Notes under the pieces: generated by a model
What the model was told of the DNA's origin: nothing
The model's database searches: none
Seen by the model: only the letters and a program-made list of their open reading frames with translations
Origin: CAYSSG01 sp964433635
GTDB taxonomy: Bacteria; Atribacterota; Phoenicimicrobiia; Phoenicimicrobiales; Stramentimicrobiaceae
Length of the DNA stretch: 41,783 nt
Direction of reading: 5' to 3'
Assembly: GCA_964433635.1 (NCBI GenBank)
Contig: CAYSSG010000015.1
Span: 1-41,783 of the forward strand
Made by a program: the position numbers and the translations under genes
Shown: positions 24,794 through 33,826 of the stretch, piece after piece
Layout of the letters: every line of letters starts with the position of its first letter
How positions within the stretch are numbered: the first letter of the stretch is position 1

Positions 24794-25738
24794 GTGAATC
24801 AATTAAAGATAAAAACTATTTCTGCTGGCAGCTTTTCTTTTTTCGTTTTATTTTTTTTATTGAGCTTGCCTTTTTCCGGTTTTACCCAGGAACTTCTGTT
24901 TCCCGTGACTCTGATCGATGATAGTGGTGTAAAAACAATACTCACAGAAAAGCCTGAGAGAATTGTTTCAACCGCGCCGAGTAATACCGAGATACTCTTT
25001 GCTCTGGACCTGGAAGACAGGCTGGTAGGAAGAAGTGATTTCTGCAACTTTCCCCGGGAGACGGAAAAGATAGAGAGCATTGGAAAGATGTTTCCACTGA
25101 ATTTAGAAAAGATTATCTCTCTGGAACCGGATATTATTCTGGCTTTCGGTGAATTAAACCCGATAGCAGACATCAACAGACTAAGGGAATTAGGTTATCA
25201 GGTACTGGTTATCCAGGCAGAATCTCTCCGGGAAACCCTGGAGAGTATCAAACTGATCTCCATCGCCTGTGGTATCCCCGAAGAAGGAGAACAATTCATT
25301 ACCCAGATGCAAAAACACGTAGATCAGATATCATCCCTGGTAGCCCTTCTACCCGATTCTCAAAGACCGAAGATCTTTGCCGGTTCCAGCTTTGATACCA
25401 TTTACAGTCCCGGCAGGGGCACGCTGTTTCATGAATTAATAACCCTGGCAGGCGGAATAAACATTGTCGGACATCTGCACAGATGGACAAAAGTGAATCC
25501 CGAACTGGTGGCTCAGTCATCGCCGGATATTATTCTGATCCCCAGCGGTATTATGAATCCGGAAGAGATTTCCAAGGTAAAAAATGATATCCTTCATCAT
25601 CCCGGATGGTCTCAGGTACCGGCAATTAAAAACAATCGCATTTATAACGTCAACGAGGATATCTTCTATCGGGCAGGACCTCGTATGGTAGACGGTTTGG
25701 AATTACTCTATGAAATATTTACGGAATCAACAAAATAA
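24794..25738 (+). CDS. btuF: B12 ABC transporter substrate-binding protein
   Basis: A 314-residue periplasmic binding protein for cobalamin or cobinamide. A signal peptide (about residues 1-32, ending FSGFTQE) has no lipobox cysteine, so it should be released into a periplasm. PERIVSTAPSNTEILFALDL and the SLEPDIILAFG helix are typical of the class III BtuF/FhuD fold; SDFCNFP and HHPGWSQVPAIKNNRIYNV complete it. The start is GTG at 24794. It overlaps btuC by 29 nt and is first in the riboswitch operon, so B12 is the likely ligand rather than iron. Confidence 0.92.
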   Translation: MNQLKIKTISAGSFSFFVLFFLLSLPFSGFTQELLFPVTLIDDSGVKTILTEKPERIVSTAPSNTEILFALDLEDRLVGRSDFCNFPRETEKIESIGKMFPLNLEKIISLEPDIILAFGELNPIADINRLRELGYQVLVIQAESLRETLESIKLISIACGIPEEGEQFITQMQKHVDQISSLVALLPDSQRPKIFAGSSFDTIYSPGRGTLFHELITLAGGINIVGHLHRWTKVNPELVAQSSPDIILIPSGIMNPEEISKVKNDILHHPGWSQVPAIKNNRIYNVNEDIFYRAGPRMVDGLELLYEIFTESTK

Positions 25739-26771
25739 TAACTTATATGGATATACCAATTGGAGAATCAAAGCACTGTCTGTTCTCATTTTTGGATTTT
25801 TATCCATTTTAGTCATCGGTTTTATCGCCCTTAACTTTGGAACGATAGCTATCCATCCTCAAGAGATATTCTCTATCCTCTGGCAGCATAAAACAGATGA
25901 CAGTCTGGGACTGATTATCTGGGAATTGAGAATTCCAAGATTGATTATGGCCATGCTGACAGGAATGACTCTTTCCGTTGTGGGCGGTGCTTTCCAGGGG
26001 ATTCTGAGAAATCCTCTTGCCGATCCTTATATCCTGGGCGTATCAGCCGGAGCAGCACTGGGTGCCTGCTCCAGTATTGCCCTTCAATATGTCACCGGAA
26101 TATACCTGGCAAATATGATTCCTGTCTTCGCCCTGATCGGTGCCCTTCTTTCGATCCTGCTCGTTTACCTGTTCTCCAGAAAGAAAAGCCAACTTCCAAT
26201 GACTGATCTGTTACTGGCAGGAGTAGCAGTAAACTTCTTCTTCTCAGCGATCATCACCATCCTGCTGGCCCTGTCAAGCCGTGAATTGCATTCCATGGTA
26301 TTCTGGCTGATGGGAGACCTGTCCACTGCTGGTTGGAAAAAGATTCTCCTGGTTATTCTGCCAGTCTTTCTGGGAAGCTTTCTGCTCATCATCTCAGCCC
26401 TGGAATTAAATGCCATGGCGTTGGGGGAAGAAGAGGCGCTTCACCTTGGGATTCAGACTGAAAAACTACGGTTAAAAATCTTTCTCATCGGTTCTATGAT
26501 GATTGCCATTGTGGTCTCTTTTACCGGTTTAATCGGTTTTGTCGGATTGGTCATTCCTCACATCTCCCGTCTTCTGGTGGGACCGGACCACCGCATCATG
26601 CTTCCGGTATCAGCACTGATTGGTGCGGCATTTCTCATATTCTGTGATACTCTGGCACGCACCATTATCGCGCCAACCGAGATACCTATCGGCGCTATTA
26701 CGGCAATCATCGGTGCCCCACTGTTTATTCATCTTTTAAAAAGGAGGAGTGCAGCAAATGAATATAAATGA
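25710..26771 (+). CDS. btuC: B12 ABC transporter permease
   Basis: A 353-residue polytopic membrane protein of the FecCD/BtuC family with about ten transmembrane helices. Conserved blocks are LRIPRLIMAMLTGMTLSVVG, AFQGILRNPLADPYILGVSA, the G-rich SAGAALGAC and GLVIPHISRLLVGPDHR (the loop that contacts the ATPase), and GAAFLIFCDTLARTI. Two copies pair with two BtuD subunits. The ATG lies within the end of btuF and the coding end overlaps btuD, so translation is coupled. Confidence 0.95.
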   Translation: MKYLRNQQNNNLYGYTNWRIKALSVLIFGFLSILVIGFIALNFGTIAIHPQEIFSILWQHKTDDSLGLIIWELRIPRLIMAMLTGMTLSVVGGAFQGILRNPLADPYILGVSAGAALGACSSIALQYVTGIYLANMIPVFALIGALLSILLVYLFSRKKSQLPMTDLLLAGVAVNFFFSAIITILLALSSRELHSMVFWLMGDLSTAGWKKILLVILPVFLGSFLLIISALELNAMALGEEEALHLGIQTEKLRLKIFLIGSMMIAIVVSFTGLIGFVGLVIPHISRLLVGPDHRIMLPVSALIGAAFLIFCDTLARTIIAPTEIPIGAITAIIGAPLFIHLLKRRSAANEYK

Positions 26772-27540
26772 ACCGGCGCTTTCGCTGGAACAAATCAGTT
26801 TCTCCTATGGTCAATTTCCTGTACTTCGGGATATCAATCTATCTGTTTTTCCGGGTGAATTTATCGGTATTATCGGGCCGAACGGTTCAGGAAAAACAAC
26901 TCTTTTAAAATTGATATCCGGGATTTTGAAACCACAGAAAGGTCAGATTCTGCTGTTTCATCAGAATATCAGGTCTATTCCCAGAAAAAAATTAGCCAGA
27001 ATCATATCGGTTGTACCACAGGAATCCTATATCGTCTATAATTATAAAGTAAAAGAAATCATTTTTATGGGAAGAATCCCGTTCATCAACCAGTGGCAGG
27101 GTGAAACCATGATGGATTACCAGATATCCCGCAAAGCTATGGAAAAAACCGATTCCTTACGCCATGCCGATAAAGGAATTCATCAGATCAGCGGCGGAGA
27201 AATGCAGCGCGTTTACATTGCCCGGGCACTGGCACAATCACCTGAAATATTATTGCTGGACGAATTTGCATCTCATCTGGACCTGAATTACAAGTATGAA
27301 ATGATTAAAATCTTAAAAGAAACGCTGCAGGAGGAAGTGAAGTGCATCATCTCTGTCTTTCAGGACCTTAACCTGGCCAGCTATTGTGCCGATCGCCTGG
27401 TCTTACTGAATAAGGGAAAGATCATAAAAATCGGAAAGCCGCAGGAGGTCATTAATGATCAGAATATCAAAACAGTGTTCCGGACTAAAGCCCGGATTAT
27501 CCAACATCCCGAACTGGCTATTCCGCAGGTGATTATGTAG
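26758..27540 (+). CDS. btuD: B12 ABC transporter ATPase
   Basis: A 260-residue ABC ATPase. Walker A is GPNGSGKTTLL, the Q-loop is VVPQESY, the signature is ISGGEMQRVYIARALAQ, Walker B is EILLLDEFASHLD. ATG at 26758 is chosen over an upstream GTG (26749) because AAGGAGG lies 10 nt before it. It is the last gene of btuFCD; the converging cobS ends 71 nt beyond. Confidence 0.94.
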   Translation: MNINEPALSLEQISFSYGQFPVLRDINLSVFPGEFIGIIGPNGSGKTTLLKLISGILKPQKGQILLFHQNIRSIPRKKLARIISVVPQESYIVYNYKVKEIIFMGRIPFINQWQGETMMDYQISRKAMEKTDSLRHADKGIHQISGGEMQRVYIARALAQSPEILLLDEFASHLDLNYKYEMIKILKETLQEEVKCIISVFQDLNLASYCADRLVLLNKGKIIKIGKPQEVINDQNIKTVFRTKARIIQHPELAIPQVIM

Positions 27541-27611
27541 TACCGGGAAAGGTAAGAATGACAGGCGTATCCACTGCCGATTGCAGGATTAGATGAGTGG
27601 GGTTGAAGATC

Positions 27612-28388
27612 TCATCTCATAAAGGAGAATGAGAACAGTAATAAAACTGCCAGTTCATTGATTTCATTGATGGCACCAATGACATCTCCGCAGATACCCT
27701 GTATCCTGGTATTTGAATAGGCTATTATGCCTCCTGTCAGCAAACCTGTTAAGATAAGAAGATAGGCACAGCGATAGGATAAAAAGATGAAACTGAAAAC
27801 AATCGTAAACAGGGTGGCAATCAGAAATTCTTTTCTTCCCAGATAAAGTGTAAACATCCGGGTCAATGTATTATCTTCAGAGGCTGCCTCACCCCAATAA
27901 CCGGCAATGACCATGGTCCATCTTCCTGCAACGGGAGCCAGCAATAGAGCCTGTATCTTCATGTGATCATCAAGGTAATGGATAAGCAGGAATTTGAATA
28001 AAACAAACAGCGTCAATGCCACAGCAGCCTTTGCACCGACAGCACTGTCCTTCATAATCCGGATGATGTCATCCTTGTTTCTTCCTCCGGAAAAACCATC
28101 CACCATATCAGCAAAACCTTCCAGGTGTAAAGCTCCGCTCAGACCAATCCATGCTATGAGTATCAGCCCGTCAACCACTGCCGCAGGTAGCAGGATCAAT
28201 TGGAAAAGGTGATAAAGACCATACAGAATTGCACCGATCAATAGACCAATCAGCGGAAAGAAGATACTTGCTTTTGACAAATCCTGCCGGACCTGCTCCT
28301 GATCATTGATTCGAAAAGAGAACAGGCTTAACGGTAAGACGGTTAGAAAAGATAGCGCTAAAAAGAATCTTCTTGTAAGATTATACAT
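27612..28388 (-). CDS. cobS: Adenosylcobinamide-GDP ribazoletransferase (cobalamin synthase)
   Basis: A 258-residue integral membrane enzyme that joins adenosylcobinamide-GDP to alpha-ribazole (or its phosphate). The motif HLEGFADMVDGFSGGRNKDD and IMKDSAVGAKAAVALTLFVL are CobS signatures; the remainder is hydrophobic helices. The gene overlaps cobU by 8 nt and closes the cobC-cobT-cobU-cobS run. Confidence 0.96.
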   Translation of the reverse strand: MYNLTRRFFLALSFLTVLPLSLFSFRINDQEQVRQDLSKASIFFPLIGLLIGAILYGLYHLFQLILLPAAVVDGLILIAWIGLSGALHLEGFADMVDGFSGGRNKDDIIRIMKDSAVGAKAAVALTLFVLFKFLLIHYLDDHMKIQALLLAPVAGRWTMVIAGYWGEAASEDNTLTRMFTLYLGRKEFLIATLFTIVFSFIFLSYRCAYLLILTGLLTGGIIAYSNTRIQGICGDVIGAINEINELAVLLLFSFSFMR

Positions 28389-28947
28389 GATTATGCCCTT
28401 TGATTGATATGGGAATGCCTGCCACCATCAGATAAACGCAATCGGATTTTGCCGCAATCAACTGATTGGCTTTTCCCAGGATATCCCGAAAAAAACGACC
28501 CATGGGATTAGCAGGAACCAGCCCGAATCCAACTTCATTCGTCACGACAATCACCACAGCTTTAGATTGACAGGATAGTTCAATTATCTCATTGATTCTT
28601 TGCGTAATGGTGTCATCAAGTTTCTGATTTGAAGATCCTTCCTGATACTCCCGCATTAAGTTGGAAATCAGGAGAGTAAGGCAGTCTACCAGGATAACTT
28701 CTGTCTCCTGTCCAACCTTCCTTATCACCTCTGACACCTGATAAGGTTCTTCGAATGTTTCCCAGTGAGAAGGCCTGTTTTGCAGATGATGGGCTATCCG
28801 CTGTTCCATCTCTTCATCCAAAGCCTGGGCTGTAGCAATAAAAGCAACTTTTTTCCCCAGCTTCGCAGCAAGCTTTTCAGCAAAGGTGCTTTTACCACTA
28901 CGGACACCACCGGTTATCAGAATGAGTCTTACTTGATTTTGATTCAT
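28381..28947 (-). CDS. cobU: Adenosylcobinamide kinase / cobinamide-phosphate guanylyltransferase
   Basis: A 188-residue bifunctional enzyme that phosphorylates adenosylcobinamide and then activates it with GTP. The P-loop is LITGGVRSGKSTFAEKLA; HLQNRPSHWETFEEP holds the guanylylated histidine region, and VDCLTLLISNLM and VVTNEVGFGLVP are family blocks. ATG at 28947 with an AGGAG site 7 nt upstream is preferred to an upstream ATG at 28965. It acts between CobO and CobS. Confidence 0.95.
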   Translation of the reverse strand: MNQNQVRLILITGGVRSGKSTFAEKLAAKLGKKVAFIATAQALDEEMEQRIAHHLQNRPSHWETFEEPYQVSEVIRKVGQETEVILVDCLTLLISNLMREYQEGSSNQKLDDTITQRINEIIELSCQSKAVVIVVTNEVGFGLVPANPMGRFFRDILGKANQLIAAKSDCVYLMVAGIPISIKGHNHV

Positions 28948-28984
28948 TTCCCACTCCTGCAGCATTACTTTTGCCTGATGATGG

Positions 28985-30037
28985 TTATGTTTTTAAATCA
29001 TCAAGGGTAGCCATTTGATTCAGCAACTTAAATCCGGTCTCGATAAAATTCATGCCAAATGCCGCACCTGTTCCCTCTCCCAGGTGCATCCGCAAGTTAA
29101 ACATCGGGACCATGCCCAGGTAAGAAAGCACAACAGCATGGCCCTTTTCTTTGGAACAATGACTGGCAAACAGGTAATCCCTGACCCGGGGGCTCAGCCT
29201 GATTGCCAGGAGAGCACAGGCCCCCGATATCAGGCCATCCATCACCACAGGTATCTTCCTCGCTGTTGCAGCCAGAATACAGCCAACCAATCCACCAATT
29301 TCAAAACCCCCCACTTTACCCAATACATCTAAAGGGTCTGTAGCATCAGGCTTGTTCAGTACAATGGCTTTCTTAATCACAGAAATTTTATGCTGAACCT
29401 CTCCCGGACTAAGACCGGTTCCCATATCCACCACATCCTCCAGCTTTGCCCCGGTCAATAAGCCGATGAGAGCACTGCTGGCTGTCGTATTGCCGATACC
29501 CATCTCACCCAAACCGACCAGGTCAATCCTTTTTTCGGCAAAGGTCTGCTCAAAGACCTGATAGCCGGTCAATATCGATTTTTCTGCCATCTCCCTGCTC
29601 ATCGCCGGTTCTTGGGCCATATTTTCAGTTCCGTGAGCTATCTTCCTGTTGATTAAACCTGTCTGTTCCCCCAGGTCTCCCCTTACTCCCATATCAGTCA
29701 CGATTACCTCCATACCAAAATGCCGTGCCAGTACATTGATAGCTGCGCCACCATTCAGGAAATTTAAAACCATCTGACGGGTAATTTCAGAAGGATAGGC
29801 ACTTACCTGTTCAGCGGTTACACCGTGGTCAGCTGCCATTAAAAAGATGACCTTTCTCTTTATATCAGGATTTAAAGTTCCATAAATCCCTGCAGCCCTG
29901 GCTGTTATGGCTTCCAATTGGCCTAAACTTTTGGCAGGTTTAGCTAACCGGTCAAATTTTTTGAATGCCTCTTTCTCCACATTTAAACGAATGGGTCCAA
30001 TATCCTGAATGAACTGCTTGATTTGATTACTTCTCAA
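28985..30037 (-). CDS. cobT: Nicotinate-nucleotide-dimethylbenzimidazole phosphoribosyltransferase
   Basis: A 350-residue enzyme that activates the lower-ligand base to its alpha-ribotide. Signature blocks are LDRLAKPAKSLGQLE-like (KFDRLAKPAKSLGQLE here), FLMAADHGVTAEQVSAYPSE, GEMGIGNTTASSALIGLLTG, and SHCSKEKGHAVVLSYLG with LRLGEGTGA-type LHLGEGTGAAF at the end, which carries the catalytic Glu. The start is TTG at 30037, overlapping the end of cobC by 11 nt. The base used in this organism is not evident. Confidence 0.96.
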   Translation of the reverse strand: MRSNQIKQFIQDIGPIRLNVEKEAFKKFDRLAKPAKSLGQLEAITARAAGIYGTLNPDIKRKVIFLMAADHGVTAEQVSAYPSEITRQMVLNFLNGGAAINVLARHFGMEVIVTDMGVRGDLGEQTGLINRKIAHGTENMAQEPAMSREMAEKSILTGYQVFEQTFAEKRIDLVGLGEMGIGNTTASSALIGLLTGAKLEDVVDMGTGLSPGEVQHKISVIKKAIVLNKPDATDPLDVLGKVGGFEIGGLVGCILAATARKIPVVMDGLISGACALLAIRLSPRVRDYLFASHCSKEKGHAVVLSYLGMVPMFNLRMHLGEGTGAAFGMNFIETGFKLLNQMATLDDLKT

Positions 30038-30680
30038 CAGCTGCTTCCTTCTTCTCCTGTATCTTTAAATGAGAAATATCATTAACAGAATCAACAAAAA
30101 ATCCACTCTTTTGATCATATTTGACAATATTAAGGGCAGTTGATTGCTGCCTGATATGCCATACTTTTTTCATGGGAATATCCAGAGCTATTCCGATAAT
30201 CATTCTGGAAACACCGCCATGGCATATAATGGCTACCGTTTTATCTTTATCTTCCTGGAGCTGTTCTTTGATCACCTTCTCTAAAGCAATCTTGACACGC
30301 TGCTTCAAATCAGAGAGGCTTTCTCCTCCGGGAAAGGGTTCATCAGGCTGGCTCCACCAGTGATTTGAATTGCCTTCTTCCTGTCCGGAATTAATTTCCT
30401 CCCACTTCAGGCCCTCCCAGTCTCCAAAATGAATCTCCCTGAACTGTGGATCTATATAAAAGGGAATATTACGACCTCCCATCACAATTTCAGCGGTATG
30501 AATTGCCCTTTTTAAGTCGCTGCAATAGACGGCATCAATCGGACAGTCCTTCAATTGATGAAACAGTTGTCCTGCCTGCCAGATTCCCTTGTCTGTTAAA
30601 TCTACATCCAGATGTCCGGAAAAACGTTGCTCGGCATTACTCACAGTCTCACCGTGTCGTATAACTAAAAACTCTAACAT
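30027..30680 (-). CDS. cobC: Histidine-phosphatase, probable alpha-ribazole phosphatase
   Basis: A 217-residue branch-1 histidine phosphatase. VIRHGETVSNAEQRFSGHLD is the catalytic RHG motif; HFGDWEGLKWEEI and AIICHGGVSRMIIGIAL supply the remaining catalytic Glu and His. Phosphoglycerate mutase-like proteins have many substrates; overlap with cobT and the CobTUS neighbours make alpha-ribazole-5'-phosphate the likely one. Confidence 0.88.
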   Translation of the reverse strand: MLEFLVIRHGETVSNAEQRFSGHLDVDLTDKGIWQAGQLFHQLKDCPIDAVYCSDLKRAIHTAEIVMGGRNIPFYIDPQFREIHFGDWEGLKWEEINSGQEEGNSNHWWSQPDEPFPGGESLSDLKQRVKIALEKVIKEQLQEDKDKTVAIICHGGVSRMIIGIALDIPMKKVWHIRQQSTALNIVKYDQKSGFFVDSVNDISHLKIQEKKEAAVEK

Positions 30681-30686
30681 ATCTTG

Positions 30687-32096
30687 TTACCTTTCTTCAT
30701 GTCTCGTCCTTCGAATAAAAAAATGATTTTTTCCTGGCAATGATCTTGGTTTTTTTTCGCCAAAGATCTTTCCCGGATTCATAATATTTTTCGGGTCAAT
30801 GGCCTTCTTGATTCTTTCCATCACCTGAATTTCTGACTCACCTAAGAACAGGGGCAGGTAATCCCTCCGCTTTAAGCCGATTCCGTGCTCGCCGCTTAGG
30901 GTTCCGCCCTTCTTCCGGACCAGCTGATAGAGCTCCGGCAGGATACGGTGCTGAATCTCCAGCCACCTCTTCCGGGAGTGGGCAGGATTCTTGACCAGGG
31001 TCACATGGAGATTCCCGTCACCGGCATGACCGTAGCAGGGTATCAGGATATCGTATCGTAAGGCTATCTCCCCTATCTCCTCAACCATTCCGGCAACTTC
31101 GGAGATGGGCACCACAATATCCTCGATGCACTGCTGGGGACTGACCACCATGAAGGCCTCGGCGATGTTTCTCCGTACCGCCCAGACGCGCTCCCGGGTG
31201 GTGTAGTTATCGGCTACATAGACCTCCTGTGCCCCCCGGGTGAGGCAGAGCTCGCCGATGGCTTCCGCCTGGGATGTAACCTCCTCCGGGTGATTGCCGT
31301 CCACTTCCACCAGAAGCATGGCACCGGCCTTCTGGTAGGGCAGATGCTCGTTCAAGTACCGGCAGGAGGTCTCAAAGGACAGCCGGTCCATAAACTCAAT
31401 GGAGGTGGGGATGATTCGGATTTCGGTCATGATCTGAGGGACTATCCGGATGGCCTCCTTGATATGGGGAAATAAGATTAATAAGTCCACCAGGACTGAG
31501 GGCAGGGGTAACAGTTTGATGATGACCTTTGTGACGATTCCCAGGGTGCCCTCCGAACCGATGAAGAGCTGCTTCAGGTTGTACCCGGTGACATCCTTCA
31601 CCCGCTTGCCGCCCAGGGAGATGACCTTACCGTCCGGCAGGACGACCTCCAGTCCCATGATGTAGCGATCGGTCACCCCGTATTTCACCGCTCTTCCTCC
31701 GCCGGCATTCTCCGCCACATTGCCTCCGATGAAGCAGGTCTCCACACTCATGGGATAACCGGCAAAGAACAGGCCCAGTTCTTTCACCCTTTCATTGACT
31801 TCATTAGTGATGACTCCCGGCTCCAGGGTCACCATCATGTTCTGGGTATCGATCTCTAAGATCTTATTCATCTTCTCTAAGGAGACGACGATGCCGCCAT
31901 AGACCGGAATGGCACCACCGGACAGGCCGCTGCCGGCTCCCCGGGGCGTGACCGGGATTCTATTTTCATAGGCCAGCTTCATCAGATCGGCCACCTGCTT
32001 CGTGCTGCGGGGAAAGACCAGCACCTCGGGAAGATAGTCGCTCTGTTCCATGGGCGTCTCATCAAGGGCATAGGCCTCCAGCTTCTCCCGGTCTAT
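30687..32096 (-). CDS. FAD-linked hydroxyacid oxidase GlcD/LctD type, 5' end in assembly gap
   Basis: The visible 469 residues are a GlcD-like flavoprotein. The FAD_binding_4 domain has PVTPRGAGSGLSGGAIPVYG, GGNVAENAGGGRAVKYGVTD and FIGSEGTLGIVTKVIIKLLP. The C-terminal domain has PCYGHAGDGNLHVTLVKN and LSGEHGIGLKRRDYLP, typical for D-lactate/glycolate-type oxidases. The start codon and perhaps 40 residues are lost in the N run. With the ETF pair just upstream this resembles the LctBCD lactate dehydrogenase-ETF arrangement of Acetobacterium. Substrate is not proven. cobC starts 6 nt downstream. Confidence 0.9.
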   Translation of the reverse strand: MDREKLEAYALDETPMEQSDYLPEVLVFPRSTKQVADLMKLAYENRIPVTPRGAGSGLSGGAIPVYGGIVVSLEKMNKILEIDTQNMMVTLEPGVITNEVNERVKELGLFFAGYPMSVETCFIGGNVAENAGGGRAVKYGVTDRYIMGLEVVLPDGKVISLGGKRVKDVTGYNLKQLFIGSEGTLGIVTKVIIKLLPLPSVLVDLLILFPHIKEAIRIVPQIMTEIRIIPTSIEFMDRLSFETSCRYLNEHLPYQKAGAMLLVEVDGNHPEEVTSQAEAIGELCLTRGAQEVYVADNYTTRERVWAVRRNIAEAFMVVSPQQCIEDIVVPISEVAGMVEEIGEIALRYDILIPCYGHAGDGNLHVTLVKNPAHSRKRWLEIQHRILPELYQLVRKKGGTLSGEHGIGLKRRDYLPLFLGESEIQVMERIKKAIDPKNIMNPGKIFGEKKPRSLPGKNHFFIRRTRHEER

Positions 32097-32196
32097 NNNN
32101 NNNNNNNNNNNNNNNNNNNNNNNNNNNNNNNNNNNNNNNNNNNNNNNNNNNNNNNNNNNNNNNNNNNNNNNNNNNNNNNNNNNNNNNNNNNNNNNN
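32097..32196. other. Assembly gap of exactly 100 N
   Basis: A fixed-length placeholder. The end of etfA and the start of the oxidase gene fall inside it. The missing FAD-binding end of EtfA and the oxidase N-terminus would need more than 100 nt, so the real gap is longer. Confidence 0.98.
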
Positions 32197-33005
32197 GGGT
32201 TGACCGTCCTGCCGCTTAGGCCCACCTGATGGGGATAGGAGAGCCATCCCCGGTCTACCGCTTCACGGGAAGCGCCGACTGCGGCATCCAGCTGTCTTGC
32301 TAAATCCCGGATCAGGTGAAAGTTCTCCTTCTTCTTCAAGCCCCTCCCGCCTGAGACCACGATATCCGCTGATGAGAGATCGATCTCTTCCTCTTCACTT
32401 TTATGATAACCCAGATGGGTAACCCGCCCATCCAGAAGGGCATCATCGATCATGACCGGGATCACCTCTGCGCATCTCTTCTCATCCCGGGGAGGGATGG
32501 CCATGGATCGGGGTCTGACCGTCGCCATCTGGGGTCTCCTTGCAGGTGTCTTGATGACGGCCATGATATTGCCACCGATGGCCGGCCGGACCTGCAGGAG
32601 CAGACCGGTCTCCTGCTCAATTTTGAGATCGGTGCAGTCCGCTGTCAGACCGGTCTTCAATCTGACCGCCAGATGGGGCATCAGGGTTCTGCCCTGGGTG
32701 GTTGCCCCGGCAAGGATGATCTGGGGCTCGTATTTTTGAATCAAAAACCGGAGTACCTGGCTGTGATTCTCAACAATAAAGGGAGAAAGCCGGGGATGAT
32801 TGACCGTATAGACCCGATCTGCTCCCCGGTAAATCAGTTCCTGAAGCTCACCCTCTGAGACAGCACCTCCCAGCACCACCGCAGATAAGGGTATGGAGAG
32901 TTCCTGAGCCAGAGCCCGTCCCCGGGCTAACAGCTCGTAAGAGACCGCCTTGATGCGCTGGCTGGGGGTGATCTCGCTGATTGTCCAGATTTCTTTTTCT
33001 TTCAT
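32197..33005 (-). CDS. etfA: Electron transfer flavoprotein alpha subunit, 3' end in assembly gap
   Basis: The first about 269 residues of EtfA. The N-terminal half is the ETF fold (AVVLGGAVSEGELQELIYRG, ILAGATTQGRTLMPHLAVRL, TADCTDL, QVRPAIGGNIMA). ADIVVSGGRGLKKKENF and AAVGASREAVDRGWLSYPHQ with VGLSGRTVN belong to the FAD-binding C-domain. The last about 60-80 residues are missing. No ferredoxin-like domain precedes it, unlike Acetobacterium LctC. Its ATG overlaps the etfB stop by 4 nt. Confidence 0.94.
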
Positions 33006-33814
33006 CTTGGTGAACCTGTAATAATCTTTTTTTTCTGCAGAAAAGAGATTAATTGCGTAACGGATTCCTGTAATGTCCGCTCATCCTTCACCTGGAGTAC
33101 GGTTCCCTTGCGGGTGACCTGCGGACGGTAGATCTTTGTCACCCGGGTGGGAGAACCGGTGAGACCTAATTCCTCCTGGCCAATGCCGATCTCCCTGGCT
33201 GAATAGACGGGGATCTGCATGGTGCGGGCTTTCTGCTTTCCCCGCAGGGTAGGCAGGCGGGGATAGGCTATCTCCTTCACTACGGTGAGCAAGGCCGGCA
33301 GGGGCAGCTGTAATGTCTCATACCCCTCCTCGATGAGACGCTGGATGATGATCTCGCGGTCATTGATGCGCTCAATCTTTCGGGTATAGGTGGCTAAGGG
33401 CAGATCCAGGAAAGAGGCGATGCCGGGACCTACCTGACCGGTATCCCCGTCAGTGGCTCTCTCCCCGGTGATCACCAGATCAAAGGGTCGGAGCTTCTCG
33501 ATCAGGGCGGAGAGGGAGTAGGAGGTAGCCCAGGTATCCGAGCCGGCAAATTCCCGGCCGGAGAGCAGGATGGCCTCATCTGCACCCATGGCGATGGCCT
33601 CCCGTAAGGCAGCCTCCGCTTTGGCAGGTCCCATGCTGATTACGGTCACGCTGCCTCCCTGCTCTTCTTGGATCTGAATAGCCAGTTCAATAGCATAAAG
33701 ATCCAGGGGATTGATGATATTCTCCACACCATCCCGGATGACGGTGCCGGTCTCCTCATTAATCTTCACCTGGCTGGTCTCCGGGACCTGCTTGACGGGA
33801 ACGATGATCTTCAT
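33002..33814 (-). CDS. etfB: Electron transfer flavoprotein beta subunit
   Basis: A 270-residue ETF beta. MKIIVPVKQVPETSQVKI, NPLDLYAIELAIQIQE, GPAKAEAALREAIAMGADEA, LVITGERATDGDTGQVGPGI and LPALLTVVKEIAYPRLPTLR are typical. The DGDTGQVG stretch lies at the nucleotide-binding site, which in bifurcating ETFs holds FAD. Sequence alone cannot separate bifurcating from simple ETF here. pmbA ends 12 nt upstream, so it may share the long minus-strand transcript. Confidence 0.95.
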   Translation of the reverse strand: MKIIVPVKQVPETSQVKINEETGTVIRDGVENIINPLDLYAIELAIQIQEEQGGSVTVISMGPAKAEAALREAIAMGADEAILLSGREFAGSDTWATSYSLSALIEKLRPFDLVITGERATDGDTGQVGPGIASFLDLPLATYTRKIERINDREIIIQRLIEEGYETLQLPLPALLTVVKEIAYPRLPTLRGKQKARTMQIPVYSAREIGIGQEELGLTGSPTRVTKIYRPQVTRKGTVLQVKDERTLQESVTQLISFLQKKKIITGSPR

Positions 33815-33826
33815 GGGGTAACCTCT

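Noticed and set aside
30687..33005. A single 772-residue EtfA-oxidase fusion.
   Set aside because: It only exists because 100 N happen to keep the frame; both parts lack domain ends that families always have.
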